Shown here: one piece after another, positions 63,421 to 64,000 of the stretch
Layout of the letters: each line of letters opens with the position of its first letter
How positions within the stretch are numbered: the first letter of the stretch is position 1
DNA from: Peribacillus huizhouensis
Lineage (GTDB): Bacteria > Bacillota > Bacilli > Bacillales > DSM-1321
DNA length: 64,000 bases
NCBI RefSeq assembly: GCF_014138605.1
Contig: NZ_JACJHX010000003.1
Span: 1 to 64,000, forward strand
Direction of reading: 5' to 3'
Made by a program: the position numbers and the translations under genes
Notes under the pieces: generated by a model
What the model saw: the letters and a program-made list of their open reading frames with translations, nothing else
What the model was told of the DNA's origin: nothing
The model's database searches: none

Positions 63421-64000
63421 ATGGAAGAACAAAAGTATAATGATCTTAAATTAGGCGAACGTGGGGCAATCATTAGTATTATTGCTTACATAATTCTTTC
63501 AATTATAAAATTAGTTATTGGATATATGAGTAACTCTGCTGCTTTGAAAGCAGATGGTCTAAACAATACAACCGATATCATTGCATCTATTGCTGTACTC
63601 ATCGGACTCAAGCTTTCACAAAGACCACCTGATAAAGATCACGGGTACGGGCATTGGAAAAGTGAAACCATTGCATCAATGGTCGCTTCTTTTATTATGG
63701 CAGTAGTTGGTCTTGAAGTATTGGTTGCTGCTATTACTTCTATGTTTCAAGGAGTAAAGGAGTCACCTGATATTATGGCAGCTTATGTAGGTGTTTTTTC
63801 TGCACTAGCCATGTATTTTGTTTATCGTTACAACAAAAAATTAGCTATTAAAATTAATAGTAAAGCAGTTATGGCAGCGGCAAAAGATAACATTTCAGAT
63901 GCTTGGGTGAGTATAGGAACAGCGGTAGGAATATTCGGTTCGCAATTAAATATGCCTTGGCTTGATACGATAACAGCCATTATTGTAGGATTAATCATAT
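63421..64000 (+). CDS. Cation diffusion facilitator (CDF) metal exporter, MneS/YeaB-like, 5' part
   Basis: From ATG 63421 (RBS GGGGGGACAAATAGG, unusual purine run) the frame stays open to the window end, giving 193 residues. The first membrane segments and KADGLNNTTDIIASIAVLIG (CDF motif with metal-ligand Asp residues in helix II), then DHGYGHWKSETIASMVASFI, are visible, and the second ligand helix is DNISDAWVSIGTAV. It resembles B. subtilis MneS (YeaB), a manganese exporter. The C-terminal cytoplasmic domain is outside the window. Expression may be metal-dependent; no riboswitch was recognised upstream. Confidence 0.88.
   Translation, partial: MEEQKYNDLKLGERGAIISIIAYIILSIIKLVIGYMSNSAALKADGLNNTTDIIASIAVLIGLKLSQRPPDKDHGYGHWKSETIASMVASFIMAVVGLEVLVAAITSMFQGVKESPDIMAAYVGVFSALAMYFVYRYNKKLAIKINSKAVMAAAKDNISDAWVSIGTAVGIFGSQLNMPWLDTITAIIVGLII

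Noticed and set aside
1-64000. CRISPR array, tRNA or rRNA genes
   Set aside because: No regularly spaced repeats, no cloverleaf and no conserved rRNA motifs were seen. The dispersed repeats are not arrays.

Overview
The window is chromosomal DNA of a low-GC, endospore-forming Bacillaceae. Three things point there: gene order shared with Bacillus subtilis (pckA/metK, ytoA-ytpA, ytqB-ytqA, ycsF-ycsG-ycsI beside kipI-kipA-kipR, rbsR-rbsK-rbsD), the spore-coat operon cotJABC behind a sigma-E-type promoter, and two S-box (SAM) riboswitches. AGGAGG-type ribosome binding sites and frequent TTG/GTG starts fit. The genus cannot be fixed from sequence alone.

Layout. 1-5.4 kb is a decaying accessory segment: an IS3-type OrfA fragment, a NUDIX hydrolase, a Cys/Gly-rich heterocycloanthracin-like bacteriocin precursor with a frameshifted leader, a small secreted protein whose start codon reads ATA, a truncated tyrosine recombinase, an intact PhzF-type isomerase, and a TerD/TerA-like gene broken by an inserted palindromic repeat plus an in-frame TGA. 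5.7-8.5 kb is a ribose operon with a large internal deletion (rbsA, rbsC and half of rbsB missing). 8.7-20 kb holds an MFS exporter, the 5-oxoprolinase locus (pxpA, ycsG, ycsI / pxpB, pxpC / kipR), a LysE exporter and a Gfo/Idh/MocA dehydrogenase. 20-31.4 kb is core genome: VOC protein, pckA, riboswitch-metK, ytoA, ytpA, cupin, ytqB, ytqA, cotJABC. 31.7-39.8 kb is a sulfur-scavenging island: metY, a LysR regulator, an unusual small NifX-like protein, ssuB, ssuD, ssuA, ssuC and a second flavin monooxygenase. 40-56 kb is accessory envelope DNA: an LCP-like fragment, tatC, two near-identical PAP2 phosphatases, two broken PAP2 genes (one hit by IS66), a DedA protein, DUF1846, a secreted di-haem cytochrome, an SDR, a COG4705 membrane protein, a methyltransferase and a PepSY protein, mixed with gene remnants. 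56-64 kb holds a DUF2935 protein, riboswitch-metN-metP-metQ with an M20 amidohydrolase, a nitroreductase, a P-type ATPase remnant and the 5' part of a CDF (MneS-like) metal exporter.

The strongest unexplained signal is a dispersed family of modular palindromic elements (at least eight copies, about 50-250 bp). They start and end with TTTATC. One copy sits inside the TerD/TerA-like gene, and removing it with one TTTATC copy restores a perfect reading frame. Stem arms differ between copies in a compensatory way, so the folded form appears to be conserved. The second theme is the number of genes damaged by one or a few bases, which is either real decay or an assembly-accuracy problem.
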